Part shown: piece by piece, positions 1 to 8,527 of the stretch
How the letters are laid out: each line of letters begins with the position of its first letter
Position numbering within the stretch: the first letter of the stretch is position 1
Assembly: GCA_017478105.1 (NCBI GenBank)
Contig: JAFVEF010000022.1
Span: 1 to 48,732 of the forward strand
Source of the DNA: Bacilli bacterium
GTDB taxonomy: Bacteria > Bacillota_I > Bacilli_A > RF39 > UBA660
DNA length: 48,732 nt
Reading direction: 5' to 3'
Made by a program: the position numbers and the translations under genes
Notes under the pieces: model-generated
Told to the model about the DNA's origin: nothing
Seen by the model: only the letters and a program-made list of their open reading frames with translations
Database searches by the model: none

Positions 1-1002
1 AAAATCATTTCCACCCATACTATCAAATTGAACTAAAAATATATTCAATTCCCAATGAGCAAAATATGTTGCATCTCCTGTAACTATTGAATCATTAACT
101 AATAATTTACCACCATCTTTAGAAGTAAACCATCCTAAAAAACTATAACCATCAAGACTACTAACAGGAAGTTCTCCCATAGCTTCCCCATAATTCTTCA
201 CTACAGAATTAACTTGACTGCCACCATTTGAATCAAAACTAATAGTATGCTTATGAGCTTCCCATCTAGCATAATAATCACGATTAGTATCAATAACAGT
301 ATCAGTAGTTAACATACTATCATCTGCCATATACCAACCCAAAAAATCATATCCTGTTCTAGTTGCACTAGGAACACTATTAAATTTAGAACCAGTTCTA
401 ACCGTATAACTCTTTTCTTTATTATTTGTTCCATTAGTATGTAATACAACTCGCGCAATATCTTCAAATCTAAATCTAAAATAATTATCATAGCTTCTAT
501 TACTAATATCATCACCAGTATAAAATATCTTTAAAGTAACATCTCTTTGTTCACCAGCTAAAATCATATCATTAACAGCTAACCCTTCAATTTGATAATT
601 AATATTACTATTAATATTAGAAGTATCAACTCCTAAAAAAGTTTGATTAGATGAAGTATCATTTTTAAAAGTAATCAAAAAAGATATAAAAGAATCTTTA
701 CTTTTACCTAAAATAACTTTACTAGTTAAAGTATCAGCCTTAGATATAGTTAATTTAGATTCTCCAGATGCATTATTATGTTCACTTAAAGAAACACTAT
801 CTGCATAAACACAATTACTATATTTCTTTTCTTCTACAGTACTGTTTTGATTATCAATTAACTTTAAAGTTTCAGAAGTACTATTATTATTAACCGCAAC
901 TTTATTATTACTACTATTTCTATTACTTAACGAAACAAGCAAAACAGTAATTCCTAAAGAAAAAACAATAAACGCAATAAACATTTTAACTCTAGTCGAC
1001 AT
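1..1002 (-). CDS. InlB B-repeat surface protein, C-terminus beyond window
   Basis: The reading frame is open from an ATG at 1002 to the window edge (334 codons, no stop), so the protein is cut at its C-terminus. The start follows AGGTGA and a TGATATACT extended -10 (1026-1031). Residues 7-27 form one hydrophobic anchor. Residues of about 70-190 look like a beta-sandwich with an 'F.ITFKN' strand. After that come Listeria-Bacteroides (InlB B / Flg_new) repeats, seen as three 'F.S.GG' strands and 'GY.FLGW' turns (for example GYDFLGWY and GYSFLGWF). This family is extracellular and usually adhesive or structural. The exact role is unknown. The repeat call is firm; the beta-sandwich relationship is inference. 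Confidence 0.8.
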   Translation of the reverse strand, partial: MSTRVKMFIAFIVFSLGITVLLVSLSNRNSSNNKVAVNNNSTSETLKLIDNQNSTVEEKKYSNCVYADSVSLSEHNNASGESKLTISKADTLTSKVILGKSKDSFISFLITFKNDTSSNQTFLGVDTSNINSNINYQIEGLAVNDMILAGEQRDVTLKIFYTGDDISNRSYDNYFRFRFEDIARVVLHTNGTNNKEKSYTVRTGSKFNSVPSATRTGYDFLGWYMADDSMLTTDTVIDTNRDYYARWEAHKHTISFDSNGGSQVNSVVKNYGEAMGELPVSSLDGYSFLGWFTSKDGGKLLVNDSIVTGDATYFAHWELNIFLVQFDSMGGNDF

Positions 1003-1058
1003 ACAATCACCTTATCCTCATAAAAAGTATATCATATTTATAAATAAAATAAATATTT

Positions 1059-1688
1059 TTATTTATAATTCATATAATTAAATCCCAATTTACTGTATAT
1101 ATTTCTAGCTCTAGGTAAACTAAATAATCTAGCTATTATCAAATTATAAATTTCATCAAATAAAACTAAACTCACTAATCCAATAGAAATAATTAAAAAA
1201 GTTCTCCTTTTCAAGTGTCTAGCTAAATAGATAAAAGCTGGGATCATGAGATATACAAGTATAAATGAAGATAGTCCAAAGAAAAACACACTTCTAAAGC
1301 AAACAAAACCATCTATGTTTAGAAAATTCCATATTTCAGTATTATAATCCCATAATCTTAAACCACCAAAGTATTTATAAATTACATAACCAGAAAAATA
1401 TTCTAAAACTCCAGTTGAGAAAAAAGCTATCAAAAATACAAGAAGTGGTTTTCTTTTGAATTTTCTAACTAATATCATAATCATAATTGCACCATAAGCA
1501 TAAATATTAATCCAAGGCAAGAAATTACCACCTTGCCAGTAAAACTTTTTCATACCAAAATTAATATAATAGAAGAAAAATTCATATATCCAACCAAATA
1601 ATCCACTTGCGACAATTGTTAAACAAAAAACACCTAATTTTTGCCATTTATCTAATACTATTTTATTATCTAAATAATCATTAAACAT
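1059..1688 (-). CDS. CmpB-like putative ABC transporter permease (PF06541 type) membrane protein
   Basis: A 209-aa polytopic protein with about five membrane segments. The N-terminal 'GWIYE', the central 'LEYFSGYVIYKYFGGLRLWDY' and the following 'NIDGFVCFRS' match the GW.YE / lEy.tg..l...fg...WDY / n..G.i.l pattern of the family annotated as 'putative ABC-transporter permease' (CmpB). The true transport role of that family is poorly established. I place the start at ATG 1688, preceded by AGAGG, rather than at the longer frame to 1763, because the longer form would overlap the upstream gene by 65 bases. It is last in the four-gene cluster 2784-1059. Confidence 0.75.
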   Translation of the reverse strand: MFNDYLDNKIVLDKWQKLGVFCLTIVASGLFGWIYEFFFYYINFGMKKFYWQGGNFLPWINIYAYGAIMIMILVRKFKRKPLLVFLIAFFSTGVLEYFSGYVIYKYFGGLRLWDYNTEIWNFLNIDGFVCFRSVFFFGLSSFILVYLMIPAFIYLARHLKRRTFLIISIGLVSLVLFDEIYNLIIARLFSLPRARNIYSKLGFNYMNYK

Positions 1689-1698
1689 AAAAACCTCT

Positions 1699-2025
1699 TT
1701 ATCTTTTCTTTCCATGTATTTCAATTTTCTCATCACTATGAGTAACATATGTAGCTTCATCAATCATAATTTTTTTTAAGAATTCTTTGTTTATTTCAAT
1801 ATTTCCTTTCTTTGAAACCTTACCAGGATAAGAGTTACCAAAGAAGTTTCTAGTTAAATATCTTTTTTCTTTAGAAGATATCTTCAATTCTCTAATATGA
1901 TTTAATACATTATTTGAAACTTTACTAAAATCATCTTTTCTATAAATAATAATAACATCTTTTTCTAAATGAATTACAACTTCTTCATCATGATAATCAC
2001 CTATATTAATACTATTATTTTTCAT
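1699..2025 (-). CDS. MraZ-like / AbrB-fold protein, short form
   Basis: A 108-aa protein whose second half, from about residue 54 (KRYLTRNFF...KVSKKGNIEINKEFLKK...THSDEKIEIHGK), follows the C-terminal half of MraZ: r.ftR.ff.ga.....dkqGRi.Ip..L...a.l...v...g...riEiw. The glycine and the 'IEI' end strand are kept. The first SpoVT-AbrB repeat, with its own DxxGR-type turn, is not recognisable, and the protein is about 35 residues shorter than usual MraZ. MraZ binds DNA and regulates the division and wall cluster, but no dcw genes are nearby. RBS AGAGG precedes the ATG. The gene begins just after the acetyltransferase stop. The family call is tentative. Confidence 0.45.
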   Translation of the reverse strand: MKNNSINIGDYHDEEVVIHLEKDVIIIYRKDDFSKVSNNVLNHIRELKISSKEKRYLTRNFFGNSYPGKVSKKGNIEINKEFLKKIMIDEATYVTHSDEKIEIHGKKR

Positions 2026-2027
2026 AT

Positions 2028-2588
2028 TTACCTCTTTAAATATTCATGCTTTGTAATAGAATAACAAACTAAATCACTTCTATTACCTAAGCTATCGACT
2101 ACTCTATCTCTTAATACTCCATCTTTTTTCATACCACATTTCATCATAACTAATCCACTATTTGGATTTAAAGAATAATGTTTTGCACATACTAAGTAAC
2201 AATCAACAACTGAAAATAAATAGTCAATTACAGCACTTAACGCTTCACTAGCATATCCCTTATGCCAGTATTCTTGAGAATAACAATACCCAACTTCACA
2301 TACTTCGGCATCTAAATCAACATTCACTACATCAATTGTTCCAATAACTGTCTTAGTATCTTTAACTTCAACTATCCAACGAAAAACATCATTTTTAATA
2401 TAATCCTCTTCCCACATTTTAAATAAATCATGTGTTTCTTCCATATCTTTATGAGTATTCCATGGCAAATATAAAGATACATTAGGATTACTACACCAAT
2501 TATTATAAGCATCCAAATAATCATCTACTTTTATTTTTCTAAGTAATAAACGTTCTGTTTCTAACTCTTTTGTACCAACTAAATTCAT
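2028..2588 (-). CDS. GNAT family N-acetyltransferase (RimJ/RimL type)
   Basis: Likely transfers an acetyl group from acetyl-CoA to an amine, either a protein N-terminus or a small molecule; the substrate is not predictable. The N-terminal 'LETERLLLRKIKVDD' is the standard opening of this group. 'VIGTIDVVNVD...EVCEVGYCYSQEYWHKGYASEALSAVI' is the central strand followed by the acetyl-CoA-binding Q/R-x-x-G-x-G/A region, here written YWHKGYASEA. I place the start at ATG 2588 (186 aa), directly after the upstream stop. A TTG at 2612 would add eight residues but would overlap the upstream gene. The pattern suggests translational coupling. Confidence 0.85.
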   Translation of the reverse strand: MNLVGTKELETERLLLRKIKVDDYLDAYNNWCSNPNVSLYLPWNTHKDMEETHDLFKMWEEDYIKNDVFRWIVEVKDTKTVIGTIDVVNVDLDAEVCEVGYCYSQEYWHKGYASEALSAVIDYLFSVVDCYLVCAKHYSLNPNSGLVMMKCGMKKDGVLRDRVVDSLGNRSDLVCYSITKHEYLKR

Positions 2589-2589
2589 A

Positions 2590-2784
2590 TTATCTTCTAA
2601 AACCTCTTTCAATTTTATAGTTATCTAAGTCAAATCCAAGTCTAACAGCAATTCTTACTAATTCTTCATTAGTTGCTCTAGTAACATCAGATAAATCAAT
2701 TAATGCAGCACCAAATCCTCCCGCAAAAAAAGCCCCTTGCAAAAACTCTTCTAAATCTCTTCTTAAACTATCATAATCTATCAT
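2590..2784 (-). CDS. 64-aa protein of unknown function
   Basis: A small soluble-looking protein I do not recognise. It has a charged N-terminus (DYDSLRRDLEEF), a short small-residue stretch (FFAGGFGAALID) and a second helix-like part (NEELVRIAVRLGFDLDNY). GGGGGA lies about six bases before the ATG, so it is probably translated. Its stop abuts the acetyltransferase start, which points to a shared transcript with the three following genes. Confidence 0.55.
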   Translation of the reverse strand: MIDYDSLRRDLEEFLQGAFFAGGFGAALIDLSDVTRATNEELVRIAVRLGFDLDNYKIERGFRR

Positions 2785-2826
2785 ATTTATTCCCCCAAAA
2801 CTAAGATTATTTTAACACAAAAAATA

Positions 2827-3939
2827 TTAAAAATGAATTAGTTTTTCATAAGATAAATTATTCTTACCAAAGTGTCCATAATTAGTCGTTTTTGAATATT
2901 TAAGATGTTTTAAATCTAAATAATCAATAATTCCTTTAGGACTCAAATCAAAATTATTAGTTATTTTTAACAATATTTCATCTTCTGAAATAGTATTAGT
3001 ACCAAAAGTATTTAAATAAATAGACAATGGTTGTTTTATTCCAATAGCATAACTTAAACCTACTTCGCACTTACGACAATATCCATTATATACTAGATTT
3101 TTAGCAATAAATCTTGCCATATAGCAAGCACTTCTATCTACTTTAGTAGGATCCTTACCAGAAAATGCCCCACCACCGACTCTAGCATACCCACCATAAG
3201 TATCTACAACTATTTTTCTACCTGTTACTCCACTATCTCCAAGAGGCCCTCCAATAACAAACCTTCCTGTTGGATTAATATATATTTTTGTATCACTATC
3301 AATTAAATTACTAGGTATAACATAACTAATTACTTTAGAATAAATTTCTTCTTTTAATTCCTTCAAATTCTTATCTTCCCTATGTTGAATTGAAATAACT
3401 ATATTTTCTATTCTTTTTGGAACACCATCAACATACTCAAAAGTAACCTCACTCTTACCATCACAACCTATCCCAGTAATAATACCTAATTTTCTAACCT
3501 TGGCAAGTCGCTTAGTTAATAAATGAGCATAATAGATGGCGATAGGCATATAAGTTTTAGTCTCATTTGTCGCATAACCAAACATTATTCCTTGATCCCC
3601 TGCTCCTCCTACTAAATCGTTAACTCCCCTAGCAATATCTAAAGATTGTTCTGATAAATTTATTATTACTTCACAACTCTTATAATCAATATCATAATCC
3701 TTTCCAAAATATCCCATATTTTTTATCGTTTTTCTTACTACTTTTTCAACATCAACAACACTTTTAGATGTAACCTCACCTGTTACAAACACCATTCCTT
3801 TCCCACAACATACTTCAATACCAACTCTAGAATTAATATCCCCCTTCAAATATTCATCTAATAAATTATCAGCAATCAAATCACATAATTTATCAGGATG
3901 TCCACAACAAACTGATTCAGATGTAAAAAACTCTCTCAT
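2827..3939 (-). CDS. metK: S-adenosylmethionine synthetase
   Basis: Makes SAM from methionine and ATP in the cytoplasm. The 370-aa protein carries the family signatures: 'SESVCCGHPDKLCDLIAD' near the N-terminus (ATP site, GHPDK), 'GGAGDQGIMFGYATNET' (the GAGDQG methionine/ATP motif) and 'GGGAFSGKDPTKVDRSA' (the P-loop-like GGGAFSGKD motif with its lysine). It is a little shorter than typical bacterial MetK (about 385-395 aa), mostly at the C-terminus. I choose ATG 3939, next to a strong AAGGAGGAG, over the longer frame to 3984, which runs into the terminator. Expression is controlled by the SAM-I riboswitch and terminator at 3971-4122, so this is a monocistronic feedback-regulated unit. Confidence 0.96.
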   Translation of the reverse strand: MREFFTSESVCCGHPDKLCDLIADNLLDEYLKGDINSRVGIEVCCGKGMVFVTGEVTSKSVVDVEKVVRKTIKNMGYFGKDYDIDYKSCEVIINLSEQSLDIARGVNDLVGGAGDQGIMFGYATNETKTYMPIAIYYAHLLTKRLAKVRKLGIITGIGCDGKSEVTFEYVDGVPKRIENIVISIQHREDKNLKELKEEIYSKVISYVIPSNLIDSDTKIYINPTGRFVIGGPLGDSGVTGRKIVVDTYGGYARVGGGAFSGKDPTKVDRSACYMARFIAKNLVYNGYCRKCEVGLSYAIGIKQPLSIYLNTFGTNTISEDEILLKITNNFDLSPKGIIDYLDLKHLKYSKTTNYGHFGKNNLSYEKLIHF

Positions 3940-3970
3940 AATTTTCTCCTCCTTCTTTATTACCAAGAAT

Positions 3971-4000
3971 GAAAAAAAGTTCATGAAAGCACATGAACTT
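3971..4000 (-). terminator. Terminator of the metK SAM-I riboswitch
   Basis: On the minus strand a nine-base-pair hairpin (arms 3977-3985 and 3992-4000, loop 3986-3991) runs into seven or more T. It sits between the SAM-I aptamer and the metK ribosome binding site, the expected place for the SAM-stabilised terminator. Confidence 0.9.
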
Positions 4001-4017
4001 AAACTATTAAAAAATAA

Positions 4018-4122
4018 TAATTATCATCCAAAGTACTTATACTCTGTCGGTATTAGCACCTAACTTAAATAGGTTGCTGTGGAGTCATAAAGCCGAATCT
4101 CTCGTCCACTCTTGATAACAAC
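4018..4122 (-). ncRNA. SAM-I (S-box) riboswitch aptamer
   Basis: The minus strand contains the conserved S-box blocks in order: TTATCAAGAG (4111-4120 region), CCACAGCAACC, AGGTGCTAA and the closing GGATGATAA. The first and last blocks can pair as the P1 stem. In this class SAM binding stabilises P1 and releases the terminator, switching off the gene downstream. Here that gene is metK, the SAM-producing enzyme. Confidence 0.95.
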
Positions 4123-4167
4123 TTAATTATAAAAAAAAAGAAATTAAAAAGCAATACTTTTTAATTC

Positions 4168-4752
4168 TTATTTATAGTATTTTTTATCTATTTTTTTACA
4201 AACAGGAACTTTTAATTGATCAGTAATAAAACTTTTATCTATAAAATATGGATGAGACATCTTGTTATAAGATATTTTACCTAAATGATCAACTCTAACA
4301 CCAGATTGATATTGTAACTCATCATATCCAAAATCTTTAGCCTCTAAAATTTTATCTAAAGAATGAAATTCAAAACCAAATTTTGCAAACATTTTTCTTC
4401 TAAACATTTCACTATCAAAATCATAATCAGCTAAATCATAAATAGAAACATTTATTGGTGAAAACATTCCAAATGGTAATGTGACACTTTTAGTATTTTT
4501 TAATGATTCTTTAGGAATAGAAGCTAAATAATCAGCAGCATCAGCTATTGATGAAACAATTTCTACTTTTAAAACTCTATCAATCATTTCTGAATCTATT
4601 AAAATATCTTTTAAAAATTCTAATTTTCGATAATATTTTAATCTGTCAACTCTTTTAGATCTTTCACTACGTAAATCTAAAAAATCACAACATTCATCAG
4701 CTTCAGATTCAAGAAATTTTATTACTTCGTCCCTATAATTAGTAAAATTCAT
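4168..4752 (-). CDS. Hypothetical soluble protein, 194 aa
   Basis: I do not recognise this protein. It is charged and has no signal peptide or membrane segment. The first half looks helical (NYRDEVIKFLESEADECCDFLDL, then RLKYYRKLEFLKDIL). The second half has 'TLPFGMFSPINVSIYDLADYDF' and a C-terminus rich in H, Y and K. Start ATG 4752 follows AGGGGG; the 13-residue longer form lacks a ribosome binding site. It is alone, transcribed away from the metK riboswitch's upstream side, with its own TGGTATAAT promoter. The 5' untranslated region is only about 20 bases and closely resembles that of the gene at 38593-39105. Confidence 0.6.
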   Translation of the reverse strand: MNFTNYRDEVIKFLESEADECCDFLDLRSERSKRVDRLKYYRKLEFLKDILIDSEMIDRVLKVEIVSSIADAADYLASIPKESLKNTKSVTLPFGMFSPINVSIYDLADYDFDSEMFRRKMFAKFGFEFHSLDKILEAKDFGYDELQYQSGVRVDHLGKISYNKMSHPYFIDKSFITDQLKVPVCKKIDKKYYK

Positions 4753-4776
4753 AACTATCCCCCTAAAACAACGTAT

Positions 4777-4805
4777 ATTATACCACATTATTTATAAAAT
4801 ATAAA
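4777..4805 (-). promoter_or_regulatory. Promoter with extended -10 for 4168-4752 gene
   Basis: TATAAT at 4777-4782 on the minus strand is preceded by TGG (an extended -10, TGnTATAAT). A weak TTTATA lies 17 bases upstream (4800-4805). The ribosome binding site begins about 12 bases after the -10. Confidence 0.65.
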
Positions 4806-4812
4806 GTAAAAG

Positions 4813-5538
4813 TTATACATTTTTTATTTTAGATAAGAAATTAATTAAATGCTCATCTTTCGGATTATCAAAAATATCTGAACTAGATCCATCAGCATGA
4901 ATAACACCTTCAGCCATAAAAATCACCCTATTACAGAAATTTTTAATAAAATTCATTTCATGCGAAACAATAAGCATAGTCATTCCATCATTCGCAATCT
5001 TTCGCATCAATTGAGTTACTTCCCCAATCATTTCTGGATCTAAAGCACTAGTAGGTTCATCAAATAATATTATTTCCGGCTTCATAATCAAAGTTCTAAT
5101 TATTGCCACTCTTTGTTTTTGTCCACCAGATAACTCATTAGGATAAAAAGAAGCTTTATCAAGTAAATCTATTTCTTTTAATAATCGCTTAGCCTCCACA
5201 GTAGCTTCTTCTTTAGTCATTACTTTTAAAAGAACTGGTGCCAAAATTATATTATCTAAAACAGTCATATTTTCAAACAAATTAAATTGTTGAAAAACCA
5301 TTCCAATCTTTCTTCTAATAACTTCTAAGTTATCATTATCTATTAAATCATCACCTTCAAATATTATATGCCCACTAGTTGGTTTTTCTAATAAATTAAT
5401 ACATCTTAAAAAAGTACTTTTACCACAACCACTAGGTCCAATAATTCCGATTATTTCCCCTTTTTCAACTTTAAGACTAATACCTTTAAGAACTTTTTTA
5501 TCAGAAAAATTTTTTTTCAAATTTTTAATCTCTAGCAT
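4813..5538 (-). CDS. glnQ: Polar amino-acid ABC transporter ATPase (GlnQ type)
   Basis: The cytoplasmic ATPase of an amino-acid importer, 241 aa, the usual length. The motifs are Walker A GPSGCGKST (about residue 34), the Q-loop in 'GMVFQQFNLF', signature LSGGQKQRVAI, Walker B IILFDEPTSALD and the switch histidine in VSHE. The sequence around 'QQFNLFENMTVLDNI' is typical of the GlnQ/HisP group. It overlaps the end of the fused binding-protein/permease gene by 14 bases, so the two form one complete importer. The substrate could be glutamine, cystine, arginine or another amino acid; sequence alone does not decide. Confidence 0.9.
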   Translation of the reverse strand: MLEIKNLKKNFSDKKVLKGISLKVEKGEIIGIIGPSGCGKSTFLRCINLLEKPTSGHIIFEGDDLIDNDNLEVIRRKIGMVFQQFNLFENMTVLDNIILAPVLLKVMTKEEATVEAKRLLKEIDLLDKASFYPNELSGGQKQRVAIIRTLIMKPEIILFDEPTSALDPEMIGEVTQLMRKIANDGMTMLIVSHEMNFIKNFCNRVIFMAEGVIHADGSSSDIFDNPKDEHLINFLSKIKNV

Positions 5539-6946
5539 GATTTAACCTCTCTTCCATAGTATTAAATACTTTTGTAAGAACCAAAGTAATTAAAAGATAT
5601 ATTAAAGCAACTAAAATTAGTGGAAAGAAATAATCATAAGTACGAGAAGCTATTATATCGGATGCTTTTGTAAGTTCAATAATTCCAATATATGCTCCAA
5701 CAGATGTTTCTTTAACTAAAGTAATAAATTCATTTCCTAAAGCCGGTAATATATTCTTTAAAGCTTCTGGTATTACAATCTTACTCATAACATAACGATA
5801 TGGTAATCCTAAAGCATAACCAGCCTCAATTTGACCTTTATCTACAGATTGAATACCAGCCCTAATTATTTCCGCTACATAAGCGCCACTATTAATACCA
5901 AAAGAAAGTATTCCTACTAAAACTATATTAACTTGTGCTGATTTAAAGATTACATAATAAATAATCATTAATTGTAGAATAACTGGCGTTCCACGAATAA
6001 CAGTAACATACCATTTTGCCAATAAATTAAGTATTTTGAGTTTTCCAGTATTACCATTAATATTTCTAATGATAGAAGCAATTCCTCCAAATAAAACACC
6101 TAAAATAACAGCCCCAATCGCAATTATAATAGTATTTATTATACCTTCTATAATATATTTATATCTACCATCATAAATTACACTATAATAAAACTTATCA
6201 ATTAAAGAATTTTTCTTACTAACATTTTCTTTAACTCCCATATGTTCAAGTAATGCCTCATCAATTGAACCATTTTCTTTCATCTCATCAATTACTTTAT
6301 TAGCAATAGATAATAATTTCTTATTTCCTTTTCTAACAACCATTCCATAATAATCAATAACCAAAGGTTCCTCTAGAATAACCATATCACTTGTAATTAA
6401 TTCTTTAGCAGGAACTTCATCCATAACTACCCCAGAAACTTTGTCATCGATTAAATCTTGAATTGCTGCTAAAAACTTCTTTTCACGGACAATTTTAACA
6501 GTTGGTACCTTTTCAGTTAAATAAGTATCAGCAACAGTTCCAAGTTGAACTGCAATCTTTTCATCACTTAACATTGAAGGACTTTTCAAATAACTATCTT
6601 TTTTTACAACAAGTACTTGCTTAGACTCCATATAATTATTAGTAAAATCTACTTCACGAGCTCGCTCATCTGTATGTGAAATACCAGCTGCACCTATATC
6701 ACTCTTTTTAGTTTTTACTTCATTTATAATTGAATCAAAAGCAACATCTTTTATTTTTAACTCCATCCCAAGTTCTTTTGCAATTCTCTTACAAATATCA
6801 ATATCTACTCCTACTATCTCTCCATTTTCATAGTATTCATAAGGAGCAAACCCAGCTTCTGTAACTAATACCAGTTCTTCTTTCTTTTTACCACACCCAC
6901 TTACCATTAAAATTAACAATAAAAGTATAAATATTTTCTTTTTCAA
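5525..6946 (-). CDS. Fused substrate-binding lipoprotein/permease of amino-acid ABC transporter
   Basis: One polypeptide (473 aa) combines the solute receptor and the membrane channel. Residues 1-18 are a lipoprotein signal ending in a 'VSGC' lipobox. Residues of about 22-245 form an SBP_bac_3 domain (EAGFAPYEYYENGEIVGVDIDI, later DIGAAGISHTDERAREVDFT). Residues of about 265-473 form a HisM/GlnP permease with the ATPase-contact loop (EAGYALGLPYRYVMSKIVIPEA) after 'SGAYVAEIIRAGIQSV'. Fusions of this order are known in Gram-positive GlnP proteins. I place the start at TTG 6946, with AGGA ten bases upstream. A GTG at 6955 would leave almost no spacing to that site. Confidence 0.9.
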   Translation of the reverse strand: MKKKIFILLLLILMVSGCGKKKEELVLVTEAGFAPYEYYENGEIVGVDIDICKRIAKELGMELKIKDVAFDSIINEVKTKKSDIGAAGISHTDERAREVDFTNNYMESKQVLVVKKDSYLKSPSMLSDEKIAVQLGTVADTYLTEKVPTVKIVREKKFLAAIQDLIDDKVSGVVMDEVPAKELITSDMVILEEPLVIDYYGMVVRKGNKKLLSIANKVIDEMKENGSIDEALLEHMGVKENVSKKNSLIDKFYYSVIYDGRYKYIIEGIINTIIIAIGAVILGVLFGGIASIIRNINGNTGKLKILNLLAKWYVTVIRGTPVILQLMIIYYVIFKSAQVNIVLVGILSFGINSGAYVAEIIRAGIQSVDKGQIEAGYALGLPYRYVMSKIVIPEALKNILPALGNEFITLVKETSVGAYIGIIELTKASDIIASRTYDYFFPLILVALIYLLITLVLTKVFNTMEERLNHARD

Positions 6947-7000
6947 AAGTACCACATCCTAATAACAATAATAACGCAAAAAGCAAAAAAATAAAAGACT

Positions 7001-7026
7001 AAAAAAAAGACTAGTTTCCTAGTCTT
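7001..7026 (-). terminator. Terminator after the arc operon
   Basis: Minus-strand hairpin with eight-base arms (7007-7014 and 7019-7026) and a GAAA-type loop, followed by a run of T (7001-7008 as A on the plus strand). It lies just past the stop of the antiporter gene. Confidence 0.9.
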
Positions 7027-7033
7027 AATAATC

Positions 7034-8524
7034 TTATAAGTACATCATTGCTAATGTTAAAATAACAATATTTACTACAGCAACTAAAAGAATTACTTTT
7101 GCTACCCATTTTAACCATGTAGTATATTGAACTTTAGCAAGTTCAAGTCCACCCATAATAGCTCCACAAGTTGGTGTAAATAGATTAACTAATCCATTAG
7201 CAGCAACCATTTCCATAACTGTTACTTCAACGGAAAATCCTAATCTATCTGCTAAAGAACCCATAATTGGAGTAGATAGTGAAGCAAGTCCACTTGATGA
7301 TGGAACAAGAATTGATAATCCAACATGTAAAATATAGTTAAGTGGTGCGAATACAACTTTAGAAACTCCACTTAAAGCATTAGCTGCATTATAAATAATA
7401 TAATTATCTAAATGAGTTTGTGTCATAAGTACTGAAGCACCTCTTGCAATCGCAATTACTAAAATAACTCCAACCATATCATCAGCACCATCAATAAATG
7501 TATCAACAAGTTCATGTTCACTCATTCTATTAACAACACCAATAATAATAGTCATTATTAAGAACCATAATGTTGATTCTTGGAAATACCATTGACCTAA
7601 AGGTAATCCCGTAATTGTTGAGAAGAATTTACCTTTTTCAAATAGAGTAATTCCAAAATCACCCCAAGGAATAAATCCAATAATCATAATAACAAAAGTA
7701 AATGCAAATAAAAGTAAAGTAACTTTTTGTTTTCCTGATAAAGCAACATTTTTCTTTTTTTGATCTTCTTTAGGAGCATAGAATTCTTCCATATCTTTCT
7801 TTTCTTGTAAACTTAAGAATGTAGAACCTTTCTTAGCAATAACTTTTTTTGCATATAACATTACAGCTAAAGTACAAATAATATAAGTTGTTAACCAAAG
7901 AATTATTCCAAGTCCTATGATAACAGCTTGATTTACTTCAACTCCTGCTGGTAATGAATCAATTGCTGCTCCAACAGCAAATGGATTTATTGTTGAACCA
8001 AGAACTCCAGATCCTGCTCCAAGTAATACGACTGCACTAGCAACTAAAGTATCCATTCCAGCCGCAACCATTGCAACACTAAGTATTGCATAAAAACCAA
8101 CCGTCTCCTCTAACATACCATAAGTAGTACCACCTATAGAGAAAATAAACATAAGAATTGGAATTAAAACTAATTCTTTTCCTTTTAATTTTTTAATTAA
8201 AACTTCAATTCCTGTTTCTAATGCCCCAGTTTTAGTTACTACTTTTAAAAATGCTCCAAGTATTAGAACGAATAAACAGATATCAATAGCATCTGAAAAT
8301 CCTAAAATTGGTGCTAGTAATGTTTGTGATAAAGTTGCACCAACAACTCCACTTCCATCAACTAAATTTTCCCCCTCAAAAACTGCTTCTGGCAAAAAGT
8401 GTGTAACAATTGCCAAAATAAATGTTAGAATCAAAATAATAGTAAAAGCTGAAAGTGTAAAACTTCTTTTTTGATTCTTTTTACGAGAAGTACGTTTACG
8501 AACTTCTTTTTCTGTACTTTCCAT
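7034..8524 (-). CDS. yfcC: YfcC-family antiporter, probable arginine/ornithine exchanger
   Basis: A 496-aa membrane protein with about 12 hydrophobic segments after a basic N-terminus rich in K and R. It belongs to the YfcC / C4-dicarboxylate anaerobic carrier group. 'GGTTYGMLEETVGFY' and 'PSSSGLASLSTPIMGSLAD' are its conserved loops, and 'NPFAVGAAIDSLPAGVEV' lies between them. Position decides the likely substrate: it is the last gene of arcA-arcB-arcC and ends at the operon terminator, where arginine users place their arginine/ornithine antiporter (ArcD). It is not the classical APC-type ArcD. The substrate is inferred from context and has not been shown. Confidence 0.85.
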   Translation of the reverse strand: MESTEKEVRKRTSRKKNQKRSFTLSAFTIILILTFILAIVTHFLPEAVFEGENLVDGSGVVGATLSQTLLAPILGFSDAIDICLFVLILGAFLKVVTKTGALETGIEVLIKKLKGKELVLIPILMFIFSIGGTTYGMLEETVGFYAILSVAMVAAGMDTLVASAVVLLGAGSGVLGSTINPFAVGAAIDSLPAGVEVNQAVIIGLGIILWLTTYIICTLAVMLYAKKVIAKKGSTFLSLQEKKDMEEFYAPKEDQKKKNVALSGKQKVTLLLFAFTFVIMIIGFIPWGDFGITLFEKGKFFSTITGLPLGQWYFQESTLWFLIMTIIIGVVNRMSEHELVDTFIDGADDMVGVILVIAIARGASVLMTQTHLDNYIIYNAANALSGVSKVVFAPLNYILHVGLSILVPSSSGLASLSTPIMGSLADRLGFSVEVTVMEMVAANGLVNLFTPTCGAIMGGLELAKVQYTTWLKWVAKVILLVAVVNIVILTLAMMYL

Positions 8525-8527
8525 TTA

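Noticed and set aside
309-515. 68-codon open frame on the minus strand
   Set aside because: It lies inside the InlB-repeat gene in another frame, has no ribosome site, and its product is low-complexity hydrophobic.
4018-4122. SMK-box or other SAM aptamer instead of SAM-I
   Set aside because: All conserved S-box blocks occur in order with a separate terminator, so SAM-I fits and no other class is needed.
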